Assembly: GCF_019931675.1 (NCBI RefSeq)
Contig: NZ_CP082922.1
Coordinates: 4,024,570-4,088,569, forward strand
DNA length: 64,000 nucleotides
Reading direction: 5' to 3'
Source: Nocardioides rotundus
GTDB taxonomy: Bacteria; Actinomycetota; Actinomycetes; Propionibacteriales; Nocardioidaceae
In this document: piece after piece, positions 39,528 to 48,891 of the stretch
Numbering within the stretch: the first letter of the stretch is position 1
Layout of the letters: the number at the start of each line of letters is the position of its first letter
Made by a program: the position numbers and the translations under genes
Notes under the pieces: model-generated
Databases searched by the model: none
Told to the model about the DNA's origin: nothing
Seen by the model: the letters and a program-made list of their open reading frames with translations, nothing else

Positions 39528-41822
39528 CTAGACGCGGACGCGGCGGCGTCCCCGGCGCTGGGAGCGCGGACTGGAGTCCTGGCCCGGCGGCGTCGACGGC
39601 GGACCGACGATCGGCCCGTCGGTGTCCGAGGGCTGCGGAGGTGTCGGCGACGGCGGCTGGGTCGGCGACGGCGGGGCCGAGGTCGTCGGCGGCTCCGACG
39701 GCTGCGTCGGCGACGGCGGCGGCTCGCTGGTCTCGGGGGCCGACGGCTCCGGCCGCTGCGTCGGCTCCGGCTCGGGCTCGGGCTCGGCCGGCGGGACATA
39801 GGGCTCGTGCCCGGAGTCCGGCGCCTCCCCGTCGACGTAGACCGGCGGCGGGAAGTCCTCCACCGGCCGGTCCTCCATCACCGTCTGCATGATCTCGGTC
39901 CACGTCTTGGCCGGGTAGTTGCCGCCGAAGTAGCCGAGCTGCCCGTCGGAGCTCGCCGGCATCCACTGCGACCCGTCGGCCGTCGGGGCGTCCAGCCCGT
40001 CGTCCCCGTCGCCGCGGACGTACATCACCGCGGTCGAGACCTGCGGGGTGTAGCCGACGAACCAGGAGGAGGAGACGTAGCCGTTGTCGTTGGTCGCCGT
40101 ACCGGTCTTGCCGGCGGCCGGCCGGCCGAGGTTGAGCGCCTGGGTCCCCGAGCCGCCCTGCACGACCTGCTGCAGCGCGTAGGACACGTCGGCGGCGATG
40201 TCCTCGTCGAGCACCCGCTTGGGCTTGTCGTCGAAGCGGTAGAGCACCTTGCCGTTGCGGTCGCGGACCTCCTTGACCACGTGCACCTGCGCGCGCCGGC
40301 CGCCGTTGGCGATGCTGCCGTAGGCCGTGGCCATGTTGATCGGGCTGATCCGCGCGGTGCCGAGGGTGACGCCGACGTTCTCCTGCAGGTCGCGGGAGGT
40401 GTTGGGGATGCCGTACGGCGCCGGTTGGTTGCCGGGGATGCCCAGGCTGCGGGCGGTGTCGATGACGGCACGGGGGCCGTTGTCCATCGAGTTGACCATG
40501 TCGATGAAGGCGGTGTTCACCGAGTCCTGGGTGGCCGCGAGCATGCTGATCGCCGAGCCGTAGCTGGCGTCCCCCTGGTTCTCGAACTCGGTTCCGCCGA
40601 TGTCGATCGGGCTGTTGCCGTCGAAGGTGTCGGTCAGCGAGAAGCCCTGCTTGATCGCGGCCGCGTCGGTGAACGCCTTCATCGTCGAGCCGGCCATCCC
40701 GCCGGTGACCGCCCAGTTGATCTGGGAGTCGAGGTAGTCGTGGCCGCCGTAGAAGCCCAGCAGCGCCCCGGTCCGCGTCTCCACCGTCGCCGAGGCGGCG
40801 TGGAGGTTCGGCCCGCTGCGACTCGGCGGGCGGACCGCGGTCACTCCCTCCTCCGAGGCGCGCATGGCGTTGGGGGTCAGGGTCGTGGTGATCCGCAGGC
40901 CGCCCCCGTCGATCGCGGCCTGGTCGACGCCGGGGATGTCGAGGCGCTCGAGTTCGTCGCGCACGAGCTTCAGCGCGTGGCCCTTCTGGCCGCCGTACTG
41001 GCTCTCCGCCTCGATCTTCGGGAAGTCCGGCAGCCGCCGGGACGCGTGGTCATACTCCGCGGCGGTGATCGTGCCCATGTCGGCCATCCCGGAGAGCACG
41101 TACTGATACCGCGCCTCGAGCTCGGCGCGGTTGTCCTGGCCGTTGGCCGGGTCGAAGCGGGTCGGGTTGTTGATGACACTGGCCAGTACGGCGCTCTGCC
41201 GGACGTTGAGCCCGGCCGCCGGCTTGTCGAACCACGCCTTGGAGGCGGCCTGGATCCCGTAGGCGCCGCGGCCGAAGTAGATCGTGTTGAGGTAGCCCTC
41301 GAGGATCTCCTCCTTGCTCATGCTGCGCTGGATCTTCAGGGAGAGGAAGGCCTCCTTGGCCTTCCGGGTCAGGGTCTGGTCCTGGGTGAGGTAGAGGACC
41401 TTGACGTACTGCTGGGTGATCGTCGAGGCACCCTGGGTGGAGCCGCCCGCGGCGTTGTTGAAGGCCGCCCGGATGATCCCCTTGGGGTCGATGCCCTGGT
41501 CGGTCCAGAAGGAGCGGTTCTCCGCCGCGACCACCGCGTCCTTGATGTTCTGCGGCATCGCGTCGTAGGGGATGGACTCCCGCCGCTGGGTGGCGAAGGA
41601 GCCCAGCTCGGTGCTGCCGTCGCGGTACATCACGTTCGTCGTCTGGGTCAGGAACTCCTCGTTCGGGCTGGGAATGTCCACGGTCCGATAGGCGACGAAG
41701 AACGCGACCACCCCGAGCAGCCCGCCCACCAGACCGACGATCAGCAGCCACTTGACGATGCGTCCGAGGCGCCCCCGGCCGCGGCGGGAGCCGCGCGGGC
41801 GCTCGTCTCGGCGTGTGCTCAC
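39528..41822 (-). CDS. ponA: Class A penicillin-binding protein (bifunctional)
   Basis: A 764-residue PBP. Cytoplasmic basic tail (1-21), membrane anchor (about 22-45), GT51 glycosyltransferase with Glu101 in AAENRSFW and GASTITQQYVK, then GRGAYGIQAAS. The transpeptidase has SxxK at 379-382 (GSTMK), SVN (QDSVNTAF) and KTG (AAGKTGTA). The C-terminal ~100 residues are a Pro/Glu/Ser/Thr-rich tail ending in a basic RRGRRRVRV. It polymerises and cross-links peptidoglycan on the outer face of the membrane. The start is GTG 41822. It diverges from the PadR gene. Confidence 0.95.
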   Translation of the reverse strand: MSTRRDERPRGSRRGRGRLGRIVKWLLIVGLVGGLLGVVAFFVAYRTVDIPSPNEEFLTQTTNVMYRDGSTELGSFATQRRESIPYDAMPQNIKDAVVAAENRSFWTDQGIDPKGIIRAAFNNAAGGSTQGASTITQQYVKVLYLTQDQTLTRKAKEAFLSLKIQRSMSKEEILEGYLNTIYFGRGAYGIQAASKAWFDKPAAGLNVRQSAVLASVINNPTRFDPANGQDNRAELEARYQYVLSGMADMGTITAAEYDHASRRLPDFPKIEAESQYGGQKGHALKLVRDELERLDIPGVDQAAIDGGGLRITTTLTPNAMRASEEGVTAVRPPSRSGPNLHAASATVETRTGALLGFYGGHDYLDSQINWAVTGGMAGSTMKAFTDAAAIKQGFSLTDTFDGNSPIDIGGTEFENQGDASYGSAISMLAATQDSVNTAFIDMVNSMDNGPRAVIDTARSLGIPGNQPAPYGIPNTSRDLQENVGVTLGTARISPINMATAYGSIANGGRRAQVHVVKEVRDRNGKVLYRFDDKPKRVLDEDIAADVSYALQQVVQGGSGTQALNLGRPAAGKTGTATNDNGYVSSSWFVGYTPQVSTAVMYVRGDGDDGLDAPTADGSQWMPASSDGQLGYFGGNYPAKTWTEIMQTVMEDRPVEDFPPPVYVDGEAPDSGHEPYVPPAEPEPEPEPTQRPEPSAPETSEPPPSPTQPSEPPTTSAPPSPTQPPSPTPPQPSDTDGPIVGPPSTPPGQDSSPRSQRRGRRRVRV

Positions 41823-41934
41823 CTGGGTCTCCTGGAGGGGTACGGCGGGGAAGGGCTTCCCCGAGGGTACGCAAGCCGCCCAGGAGGCGCCGTACCCACG
41901 CCGCGCCGGCTGGGGTCCTGCGCACGCTCGGATA

Positions 41935-41947
41935 TATCGCTACGATA
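41935..41947. promoter_or_regulatory. Palindromic operator overlapping a leaderless -10 box
   Basis: TATCG-cta-CGATA is a perfect dyad. TACGAT at 41941-41946 lies within it and ends 7 nt before ATG 41954. A repressor bound here would block the promoter, so autorepression by the PadR protein is likely. Confidence 0.6.
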
Positions 41948-41953
41948 GGTCGC

Positions 41954-42526
41954 ATGGCACGTCGGGCGGAGACCATCGAGCTGGCGGTCCTCGGGCTGCT
42001 GCACGAGGGTCCGATGCACGGCTATGAGCTGCGCAAGCGGCTCAACCTGATGCTGGGCTGGGGGCGGGTGCTCTCCTACGGCTCGCTCTACCCGGCGCTG
42101 AAGCGGCTGCTGCGGCAGTCCTTCATCGTCGAGTCCGACGCGGCCGCGCCGGTGGTCAGCCGCCGGCCGCGGATCGTCTACGAGCTCACCGACGCCGGCT
42201 ATGCGGAGTTCCAGCGCCTGATGACCGAGGTCGGTCCGACCGCGTGGGAGGACGACAACTTCGGTGTCCGGTTCGCCTTCTTCGGGCGGACCGAGGCCGA
42301 GGTACGGCTACGGGTGCTCGAGGGCCGCCGTACCCGACTGCAGGAGCGCCTGGACCGGGTGCAGCGCGAGCTGGCCCTGACCCAGGCCGAGGTGGACCAG
42401 TACTCCGCCGAGCTGCAGCGGCACGGCGTGGAGTCGGTGGAGCGCGAGGTCCGCTGGCTCTCCGAGCTGATCAACGCCGAGCGCGGCCAGACCGGCAGCA
42501 CAGACCACGACCGCAACGAGAAGTAG
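41954..42526 (+). CDS. PadR-family transcriptional regulator
   Basis: A 190-residue PadR protein. The winged helix is at about residues 5-90 (IELAVLGLLHEGPMHGYELRKRL, SYGSLYPALKRLLRQSFI, RRPRIVYELTDAGYAEF). A coiled-coil dimerisation region follows (RVLEGRRTRLQERLDRVQRELALTQAEVDQYSAEL). The ATG at 41954 fits a leaderless start. It lies 12 nt upstream of ino1; in mycobacteria and Corynebacterium ino1 also follows a PadR-like gene (recall), so regulation of inositol synthesis is plausible. Confidence 0.9.
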   Translation: MARRAETIELAVLGLLHEGPMHGYELRKRLNLMLGWGRVLSYGSLYPALKRLLRQSFIVESDAAAPVVSRRPRIVYELTDAGYAEFQRLMTEVGPTAWEDDNFGVRFAFFGRTEAEVRLRVLEGRRTRLQERLDRVQRELALTQAEVDQYSAELQRHGVESVEREVRWLSELINAERGQTGSTDHDRNEK

Positions 42527-42538
42527 AAGGAGAGCCCC

Positions 42539-43627
42539 ATGGGTTCTGTTCGAGTAGCCATCGTCGGCGTCGGCAACTGCGCGACGTCGCTGATCCAGGG
42601 TGTGGAGTACTACAAGGACGCCGACCCGGCCGCCAGCGTGCCCGGGCTGATGCACGTCACGTTCGGCGACTACCACGTCGGCGACGTGGAGTTCGTCGCG
42701 GCGTTCGACGTCGACGACAAGAAGGTCGGCAAGGACCTCTCGGAGGCGATCAACGCCTCGGAGAACAACACCATCAAGATCACCGACGTCCCCACCCTCG
42801 GGGTCGAGGTGCAGCGCGGCCACACGCTGGACGGCCTGGGCCGCTACTACCGCGAGATGGTCGAGGAGTCCGCGGCCGAGCCGGTCGACGTGGTTCAGGT
42901 GCTCAAGGACCGCGAGGTCGACGTACTCGTCTCCTATCTGCCCGTGGGCTCGGAGGAGGCGGACAAGTTCTACGCCCAGTGCGCGATCGACGCGGGCGTG
43001 GCCTTCGTCAACGCGCTGCCGGTCTTCATCGCCTCCGACCCCGAGTGGGCGGCGAAGTTCGAGGAGGCGGGCGTCCCGATCATCGGCGACGACATCAAGT
43101 CCCAGGTCGGCGCCACCATCACCCACCGGGTGCTGGCCAAGCTGTTCGAGGACCGCGGGGTGGAGCTGGACCGCACCTACCAGCTCAACGTCGGCGGCAA
43201 CATGGACTTCAAGAACATGCTCGAGCGGGAGCGGCTGGAGTCCAAGAAGGTCTCCAAGACCCAGGCGGTCACCTCCAACCTGCGCGGCGAGCTGGCCGGC
43301 AAGGTCAGCGACCGCAACGTGCACATCGGCCCCTCGGACTACGTCCAGTGGCTCGACGACCGCAAGTGGGCCTACGTCCGCCTCGAGGGGCGCGCGTTCG
43401 GCGACGTCCCGCTGAACCTGGAGTACAAGCTCGAGGTGTGGGACTCCCCCAACTCCGCGGGCATCATCATCGACGCGGTCCGCGCCGCCAAGATCGCCAA
43501 GGACCGCGGCCTGGGCGGCCCGATCCTCTCCGCGTCGTCGTACCTGATGAAGTCGCCGCCGGTGCAGCTGCCCGACGACGAGGGCCGGCGCCGCGTGGAG
43601 GCGTTCATCTCGGGCACCGAGGAGTGA
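42539..43627 (+). CDS. ino1: Inositol-3-phosphate synthase
   Basis: A 362-residue myo-inositol-phosphate synthase of the actinobacterial type. It begins [22 protein letters not shown] (NAD Rossmann motif) and has [24 protein letters not shown] and [20 protein letters not shown] stretches of the catalytic site. It converts glucose-6-phosphate to inositol phosphate, the precursor of phosphatidylinositol, PIMs and mycothiol. The message follows the PadR gene closely (12 nt), with AGAAGGAGAG upstream. The GT87 mannosyltransferase nearby uses inositol lipids, giving the block a common theme. Confidence 0.95.
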   Translation: MGSVRVAIVGVGNCATSLIQGVEYYKDADPAASVPGLMHVTFGDYHVGDVEFVAAFDVDDKKVGKDLSEAINASENNTIKITDVPTLGVEVQRGHTLDGLGRYYREMVEESAAEPVDVVQVLKDREVDVLVSYLPVGSEEADKFYAQCAIDAGVAFVNALPVFIASDPEWAAKFEEAGVPIIGDDIKSQVGATITHRVLAKLFEDRGVELDRTYQLNVGGNMDFKNMLERERLESKKVSKTQAVTSNLRGELAGKVSDRNVHIGPSDYVQWLDDRKWAYVRLEGRAFGDVPLNLEYKLEVWDSPNSAGIIIDAVRAAKIAKDRGLGGPILSASSYLMKSPPVQLPDDEGRRRVEAFISGTEE

Positions 43628-43678
43628 GGCGGAGGTACGCCGAGCGCCAGCGAGGTGTGCCGGAGCCGAGCCCCGCAA

Positions 43679-43755
43679 CACCTCGGTGGTCGAGCCTGTC
43701 GAGACCCACCCGGCCGAGCGACCCCCTCGGTGGTCTCGACGAGCTCGACCATCGA
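43679..43755. repeat. Pair of REP-like elements in opposite orientation
   Basis: cctcggtggtcgagcctgtcgagaccca is at about 43681-43708 and ggtctcgacgagctcgacca at 43731-43750. They are the same family as at 15660 and 29404. The two could form one large hairpin between convergent ino1 and the AIM24 gene. Confidence 0.75.
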
Positions 43756-43777
43756 ACCAAGGCCCGAGCGGCAGCCG

Positions 43778-44488
43778 TCAGCTGAAGAGGTCGCCGATGA
43801 TCCCGCCGCCGCCCGAGCCGCCGGACTGCCCCTGGGCGGGCGCCCACTCGTAGGCCTGGACGACCACGAAGCCGGGCCCGTGGAAGACGTACTGGATCGC
43901 CTCGCCGGAGCCGCCGCGCAGCGCCGACTTCATGTTCATCGAGTTGTGGATGCCGGGGGTGAGCCCGGCGGACCAGGCGACGGCGGCCTGCGGGTCGACG
44001 TACGTCGGCTGTCGCGAGGTGTCCAGCACGACCGGCTTGCCGACCACGTTGATCGCCACGGTCCCGGTCCCGGAGACGGTGGTGTTGAAGAGCCCGCCGG
44101 TGGCCATGCCGGCGCCCTTGACCCGGTTGATGTCCCACGACAGCGAGGCGTCCATCGCCATCAGGTTGCGCGAGTTGAGCGAGATCGCCTCGTTCTCCAG
44201 GGCGAGCAGGTAGATGTAGCCCGCCTCGTCGGCGAAGAAGACCTCGCCCTCGCCGGAGACCCGCATCAGGGACAGGTCCTCGGAGGTGAGGACCTTCTTG
44301 GCCAGCTTGGCGAAGCCGCCGGCCTTCTCGTGGTGGAAGGCGATGCTGCCCTGGTAGGCGACCATCGTGCCCTTGGTGGCCAGCACGTCGCCGCCGAGGT
44401 GCACCCGCAGCATCTGGCTGTTCTGCAGGGCGAATCGCTCGGTGGTCTCGACCTCGAGGTTGGACTGTTCGAAGAGCTCGCTTCTCAT
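43778..44488 (-). CDS. AIM24 family protein
   Basis: A 236-residue AIM24-type protein (beta-rich, TRAP-like fold). Signatures are MLRVHLGGDVLATKGTMVAYQGSIAFHH, AGYIYLLALENEAISLNSRNLMAMD and a GTGTVAINVVGKPVVLD segment. It ends in a Gly/Ser-rich tail with GGGGIIGDLFS. AIM24 proteins are of unclear function; the Actinobacteria often encode several in a row. The SRPBCC gene upstream ends 5 nt away, so they are co-transcribed. Confidence 0.85.
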   Translation of the reverse strand: MRSELFEQSNLEVETTERFALQNSQMLRVHLGGDVLATKGTMVAYQGSIAFHHEKAGGFAKLAKKVLTSEDLSLMRVSGEGEVFFADEAGYIYLLALENEAISLNSRNLMAMDASLSWDINRVKGAGMATGGLFNTTVSGTGTVAINVVGKPVVLDTSRQPTYVDPQAAVAWSAGLTPGIHNSMNMKSALRGGSGEAIQYVFHGPGFVVVQAYEWAPAQGQSGGSGGGGIIGDLFS

Positions 44489-44492
44489 GCGG

Positions 44493-44966
44493 TCATGATG
44501 CCGCGTCGCGCTCGACCTCGCTCTTGATCCGCTGGAGCGTCTCCCGCATCCCCTGCTGGAGCATGCCGGTGAACCGCTCCTGGCCGCCGAAGACCCGGTC
44601 GACCAGGGTGTTGGAGAGGCTGCTGATCCCGTTCGGCGTCTCGCGCCGCTGGACGAGCCGGGTGCCGGTCGCGGTCGGCTCGAGGGTGAAGGACCACACG
44701 GCGTTGTTCTCCTTGACCGTGAAGGCGAAGCGCGAGTGCGGCTCGAACTCGGTCACCGTCGACCGGGTCGGCCAGATCTTGAAGCCGTCCTGATTGATGT
44801 TCAGCGCGGTCGTGCCCTGCTGGATGGGCCGCTTGCGGACGAAGGTCCGCTTGACCTGGGGGCTCCAGGTGGCCATCCGCGGCAGGTCGGTCACCAGCGC
44901 CCAGACGGTCGCCGGCGGGGCCGCGATCTCCACGGACTCCTCGATCAGGGGGGCGTAGTCGCTCAT
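44493..44966 (-). CDS. SRPBCC family protein (polyketide cyclase/START-like)
   Basis: A 157-residue START/SRPBCC hydrophobic-pocket protein. It begins IEESVEIAAPPATVWALVTDLPRMATWSPQV, the N-terminal hallmark, and ends in a long helix (FTGMLQQGMRETLQRIKSEVE). Such proteins bind lipids or aromatic ligands. The ATG at 44966 fixes a standard length. Upstream in the operon of the AIM24 gene. Confidence 0.85.
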   Translation of the reverse strand: MSDYAPLIEESVEIAAPPATVWALVTDLPRMATWSPQVKRTFVRKRPIQQGTTALNINQDGFKIWPTRSTVTEFEPHSRFAFTVKENNAVWSFTLEPTATGTRLVQRRETPNGISSLSNTLVDRVFGGQERFTGMLQQGMRETLQRIKSEVERDAAS

Positions 44967-45069
44967 GGCCCGGCAACGTAGCCGACCGCCGTGCCCCGTG
45001 GCGGGTTGTGAGGCGAGCGCCACAGGGTACGGCGGCCCGCGCGCGCCGCCGTATTCCCCCGGCCCATCC

Positions 45070-45166
45070 GAAATGTAAAGCGGTGTTCGGGAATCTGGTG
45101 CGGTGGCCGAACAGGGCAGAGGTTTCCCGAACACCGCTCTACATTCCCCAACACCGCTTTACAGCT
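45070..45166. repeat. Long inverted repeat with a third half-copy
   Basis: The 24-nt arm at 45070-45093 (gaaatgtaaagcggtgttcg, then ggaa) is complementary to 45124-45146, with few mismatches and a 30-nt spacer. A further partial copy (aacaccgctttacagc) is at 45150-45166. It lies in the 233-bp gap between the CCA-adding enzyme gene and the SRPBCC gene. The remaining bases of 44967-45199 hold no gene. Confidence 0.75.
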
Positions 45167-45199
45167 GGCGCGCTGGCGCCGACCGCGGCGCGCACTGGC

Positions 45200-46630
45200 T
45201 CAGGACCGCTCGCGCTCCGCCCACCAGGCGCGCAGCCGCTCGCGAGCGACGTCCTCGCCGAGCGGGCCCTCGTCCATCCGCAGGTCCAGGAGGAACCGGT
45301 AGGCCTCGCCGACCTCGCGACCGGGGCCGATCCCGAGCGCCTCCATGATCTGGTTGCCGTCGAGGTCGGGCCGCATTGAGGCGAGCTCCTCCTCCTCGGC
45401 GAGCCGGCCGATCCGGGCCTCGAGGTCGTCGTAGGTGCGCCGCAGCGCCTCGGCCTTGCGCCGGTTGCGGGTGGTGGAGTCGGCGCGGGTGAGGATGTGC
45501 AGCCGCTCCAGCTGCTCCCCGGCGTCGCGGACGTAGCGGCGGACCGCGGAGTCGGTCCACTGCCCGGAGCCGTAGCCGTGGAAGCGCAGGTGCAGCTCCA
45601 CCAGCCGGGAGACCGCGGCCACGTCGTCGTTGCTGAACTTCAGCGCCCGCATCCGCTTGGCGGTGAGCTTGGCGCCGACCACGTCGTGGTGGTGGAAGGT
45701 CACCGACCCGTCGTCGAGGAGCCGCCGGGTCTTCGGCTTGCCGACGTCGTGCATCAGCGCGGCGAAGCGGCCGACGAAGTCCGGCGGCGTGCCCGGGTGC
45801 CGGGCCTGCTCGAGGTCGATGGACTGCTCCAGCACGGTCAGCGTGTGCTCGTAGACGTCCTTGTGCCGGTGGTGCTCGTCGCGCTCGAGCCGCAGCGCCG
45901 GCAGCTCGGGCAGCACGCGCTCGGCCAGGCCGGTCTCCACCAGCAGCGTGAGCCCGCGGCGGGGGTACGGCGCGCTCACGAGCTTCACCAGCTCATCGCG
46001 GACCCGCTCCGCGGAGATGATGTCGATCCGGTCCGCCATCGCGGTCATCGCCTCGACCACGGCAGGGTCGACGGTGAACCCCAGCTGGGCGGCGAACCGG
46101 GCCGCCCGCATCATCCGCAGCGGGTCGTCGGAGAAGGAGTCCTCCGGCCGGCCCGGCGTGCGCAGCACCCGGTGGGCCAGGTCGACGATCCCGCCGAAGG
46201 GGTCCTCGACCACGTTGCCCGGGACGCGCACCGCCATCGCGTTCACGGTGAAATCGCGGCGGCCGAGGTCGCCGGCCAGCGTGTCGCCGTACTCCACCGT
46301 CGGCTTGCGCGAGGTCGGGTCGTACTCCTCGGAGCGGTAGGTGGTGACCTCCACCTGCCAGGGCCCCTTGCGGCAGCCGATCGTGCCCCAGGCGCGCCCG
46401 ACGTCCCAGACGGCGTCGCCCCATCCGCGCAGCAGCCGCTCGGTCTCCTCCGGACGCGCCGAGGTGGCGAAGTCCAGGTCCTGGTGCGGCCGCTCCAGCA
46501 TGGCGTCGCGGACCGGGCCGCCGACCAGCGCGAGCTCGTGACCGGCGCCGGCGAACAGCTCCCCGAGGGGGTCCAGCACCTCGGCCATCCGGGCCAGCTC
46601 GTCGCGCACGGACTCCTGCACCCGGGTCAT
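45200..46630 (-). CDS. pcnB: CCA tRNA nucleotidyltransferase
   Basis: A 476-residue CCA-adding enzyme / poly(A) polymerase. The nucleotidyltransferase head has LVGGPVRDAMLERPHQDLDFATSA and RRDFTVNAMAVRV. The RNA-binding domain follows, then an HD domain with ALMHDVGKPKTR. It builds or repairs tRNA 3' CCA ends. The ATG at 46630 keeps the start clear of the divergent gene at 46720; longer readings lack homology. Located near murJ and sigM, as in other actinobacteria. Confidence 0.93.
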   Translation of the reverse strand: MTRVQESVRDELARMAEVLDPLGELFAGAGHELALVGGPVRDAMLERPHQDLDFATSARPEETERLLRGWGDAVWDVGRAWGTIGCRKGPWQVEVTTYRSEEYDPTSRKPTVEYGDTLAGDLGRRDFTVNAMAVRVPGNVVEDPFGGIVDLAHRVLRTPGRPEDSFSDDPLRMMRAARFAAQLGFTVDPAVVEAMTAMADRIDIISAERVRDELVKLVSAPYPRRGLTLLVETGLAERVLPELPALRLERDEHHRHKDVYEHTLTVLEQSIDLEQARHPGTPPDFVGRFAALMHDVGKPKTRRLLDDGSVTFHHHDVVGAKLTAKRMRALKFSNDDVAAVSRLVELHLRFHGYGSGQWTDSAVRRYVRDAGEQLERLHILTRADSTTRNRRKAEALRRTYDDLEARIGRLAEEEELASMRPDLDGNQIMEALGIGPGREVGEAYRFLLDLRMDEGPLGEDVARERLRAWWAERERS

Positions 46631-46706
46631 GGAGAGCGGCGGCAGATCGGGCGACGACACGGGAGAGGACTCTAGTGGCTGCCACGGTTCGGACCGCATC
46701 GGCCGA

Positions 46707-46712
46707 TACCCT
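46707..46712 (+). promoter_or_regulatory. -10 element TACCCT of a leaderless promoter
   Basis: TACCCT lies 7 nt before GTG 46720 in the divergent gap with the CCA-adding enzyme gene. No ribosome-binding site precedes the GTG. Confidence 0.5.
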
Positions 46713-46719
46713 CGACGGC

Positions 46720-48891
46720 GTGCATCTCCGGTCGCTGCTGCCTGCCCTCGTGGCGGCGGTGACTCTCCCGCTGTTCCCGAGCACGAGTACGACGCCCGCG
46801 GCGGCCGCCACACACCCCACCGAGGACGACAGCCCCCTGCGCCTGACCCTCACCTCGATGACGCCGAGCAGCCTCCCGAGCAACGGGCCGGTGCGGCTGC
46901 GCGGAACGGTCACCAACACCACCGACGAGACCTGGTCGGCGGTCAACGTCTATCCCTTCGCGTCGTGGAACGGCGTCGAGCCGACGGTGATCACCAGCCG
47001 GGCGCAACTCGCCGCCGAGCACGAGCGCGACCCCGACGAGGCGGTGGGCGAGCGCTACACCGACACCGAGAACTTCCGGACCATCCGGGAGCTGGAGCCG
47101 GGAGAGACCGCGAGCTACACCGCCACCATCTCCGCCGACGACGTCCGCGCGGTCACCCAGGCCGGCGTCTACTGGGTCGGTGTGCACGCCATGGGCGAGT
47201 CGGCCAGCGTGCCGCGCGACGGGTACGCCGACGGGAGGGCCCGCACCTTCATCCCCCTCGTCCCGACCGGGACCGCACCGGTGCCCACCACCCTGGTGGC
47301 GCCGATCCGGGAGGAGATCAGCAACGCGCCGGACGGCAGCATCGACGACGTGCGCGGCTGGACCGGCCAACTCTCCGACGACGGCCGGATGGCCCAGCTC
47401 CTCGCCTTCGGCAAGGCCGCGTCGGTGCCGGTCACCTGGCTGGTGGACCCCGCGGTTCCGCAGGCGGTCGAGCGGCTCGCCGCCGGCAACCCCTCCCGCG
47501 CCCTGGACCCGACCGACGGCGCGGGCCCGGACGGCGAGCCCTCCGGGTCATCCTCGCCCTCGCAGAGCGAGGACCCCTCCGCCGACGCCTCCCCCAGCGA
47601 GGACGCCGACGCCGGCGAGAGCAGCCCCGAGCCGACCGCCGCCGAACGCAGGGCCGCCGACGCCGCCCGGTCCTGGCTGGACGGTGCCGGCAGCATGCTG
47701 GCGGGCAACGAACTGCTGCTGCTTCCCTTCGGGGACGTGGACGTCAACGCGACCGCCGCGCGCGACCCGGAGTGGTACCTGCGGGCCCGCGAGCGCAGCG
47801 GCTCGCTCCTGGAGACCTGGCAGCTGCCCGGCACCCCGGCGATCGGCTCGCCCGGCGGGCTGCTGAGCGGCGAGGCCATCGCCGCCGCTCCCGAGGGCAC
47901 CACCGTGCTGGTCTCCAACGCCGCCTTCGAGAACCCCGCCACCGTGCCGGTCAACGTGACCCTGAACGGGCGCCAGGTCGTCGTCACCGACCCCGCCCTA
48001 GCCCAAGGCGGCCCCGGTCCGGACGACCCGATGGGCCCGGTGGCGCTACGCCAGCAGCTGCTGGCGGCCGTCGCTCTGCAGGCGCTCTCCGGCGAGCCGG
48101 AGCCGGTCGTGGCACCACTCCCTGCCGGCGGGGTCAGCGCCGCCGGCGGCGGCTCTCCGTCGGAGTTCTTCGAGGGCCTGGACGCCCCGTGGCTCACGCC
48201 CACCACGCTGGCCTCGCTCACCAACCGGATCTCCACCGTGGTCCCCGACGACCGGTTCCGCGTCGAGGCGGAGGATCTGCGCACCCTCCCGCCGGCGAAC
48301 CTGGCGGCCGCCCGCCAGCTGGAGGAGACCGGCGCCCAGCTGGGCCGGGTGCTCTTCCGCAACGACGCGGTCGCCGAGGAGGTCGGCGACCAGGCGCTGG
48401 CCGCGACGTCGTACGCCGCCGCGGGGACCCCCGTGCTGAGCCGGATCGCAGTCGACCGCTCGCAGGACTACCTGCGCGGGCAGCTGGCGTCCATCCGGAT
48501 GGAGCCGCCGCTGCCGGTCACGCTGTCCAGCAAGTCCGGGGGCGACTTCGGCGTCACCTTGATCAACGACCTCGACCAGCCGGTCGAGGTCCGGCTGGTG
48601 GCCCGGTCGGACGGCGAGGTGGAGATCCGCACCCCGGGCGTCATCCGCCTGCAGCCGGGGGCGCGTACGACGGTGACGCCGCGCGCGAGCACCGACGTGC
48701 TCGGCCTGCACAAGACCCGGCTGCAGGTCACCGACGTGGCCGGGAACCCCCTGGGCGCCAGCGCCATCGTCGAGGTGCGCGCGACCCAGGTCAGTCGGGT
48801 GATCTGGGTGGTCATCGCCGTGGGCCTGGTCCTGCTGTTCTCCGCGATCCTGCTACGGATCTACCGACGAGCCAAGGAGGCATTGAAGTGA
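46720..48891 (+). CDS. DUF6049 family secreted/membrane-anchored protein
   Basis: A 723-residue protein. The N-terminal signal peptide is VHLRSLLPALVAAVTLPLF, followed by Thr/Ala-rich residues. A large extracytoplasmic region with beta-rich segments follows, including a Ser/Pro/Glu-rich disordered stretch at about 265-310. One C-terminal membrane helix (IWVVIAVGLVLLFSAILL) and a short basic tail end the protein. I chose GTG 46720 since the signal peptide begins there and a leaderless promoter fits. It corresponds by position to the conserved actinobacterial gene before murJ (Rv3909-like). Its stop overlaps the murJ start (GTGA). Role unknown, probably in envelope assembly with MurJ. Confidence 0.85.
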   Translation: MHLRSLLPALVAAVTLPLFPSTSTTPAAAATHPTEDDSPLRLTLTSMTPSSLPSNGPVRLRGTVTNTTDETWSAVNVYPFASWNGVEPTVITSRAQLAAEHERDPDEAVGERYTDTENFRTIRELEPGETASYTATISADDVRAVTQAGVYWVGVHAMGESASVPRDGYADGRARTFIPLVPTGTAPVPTTLVAPIREEISNAPDGSIDDVRGWTGQLSDDGRMAQLLAFGKAASVPVTWLVDPAVPQAVERLAAGNPSRALDPTDGAGPDGEPSGSSSPSQSEDPSADASPSEDADAGESSPEPTAAERRAADAARSWLDGAGSMLAGNELLLLPFGDVDVNATAARDPEWYLRARERSGSLLETWQLPGTPAIGSPGGLLSGEAIAAAPEGTTVLVSNAAFENPATVPVNVTLNGRQVVVTDPALAQGGPGPDDPMGPVALRQQLLAAVALQALSGEPEPVVAPLPAGGVSAAGGGSPSEFFEGLDAPWLTPTTLASLTNRISTVVPDDRFRVEAEDLRTLPPANLAAARQLEETGAQLGRVLFRNDAVAEEVGDQALAATSYAAAGTPVLSRIAVDRSQDYLRGQLASIRMEPPLPVTLSSKSGGDFGVTLINDLDQPVEVRLVARSDGEVEIRTPGVIRLQPGARTTVTPRASTDVLGLHKTRLQVTDVAGNPLGASAIVEVRATQVSRVIWVVIAVGLVLLFSAILLRIYRRAKEALK

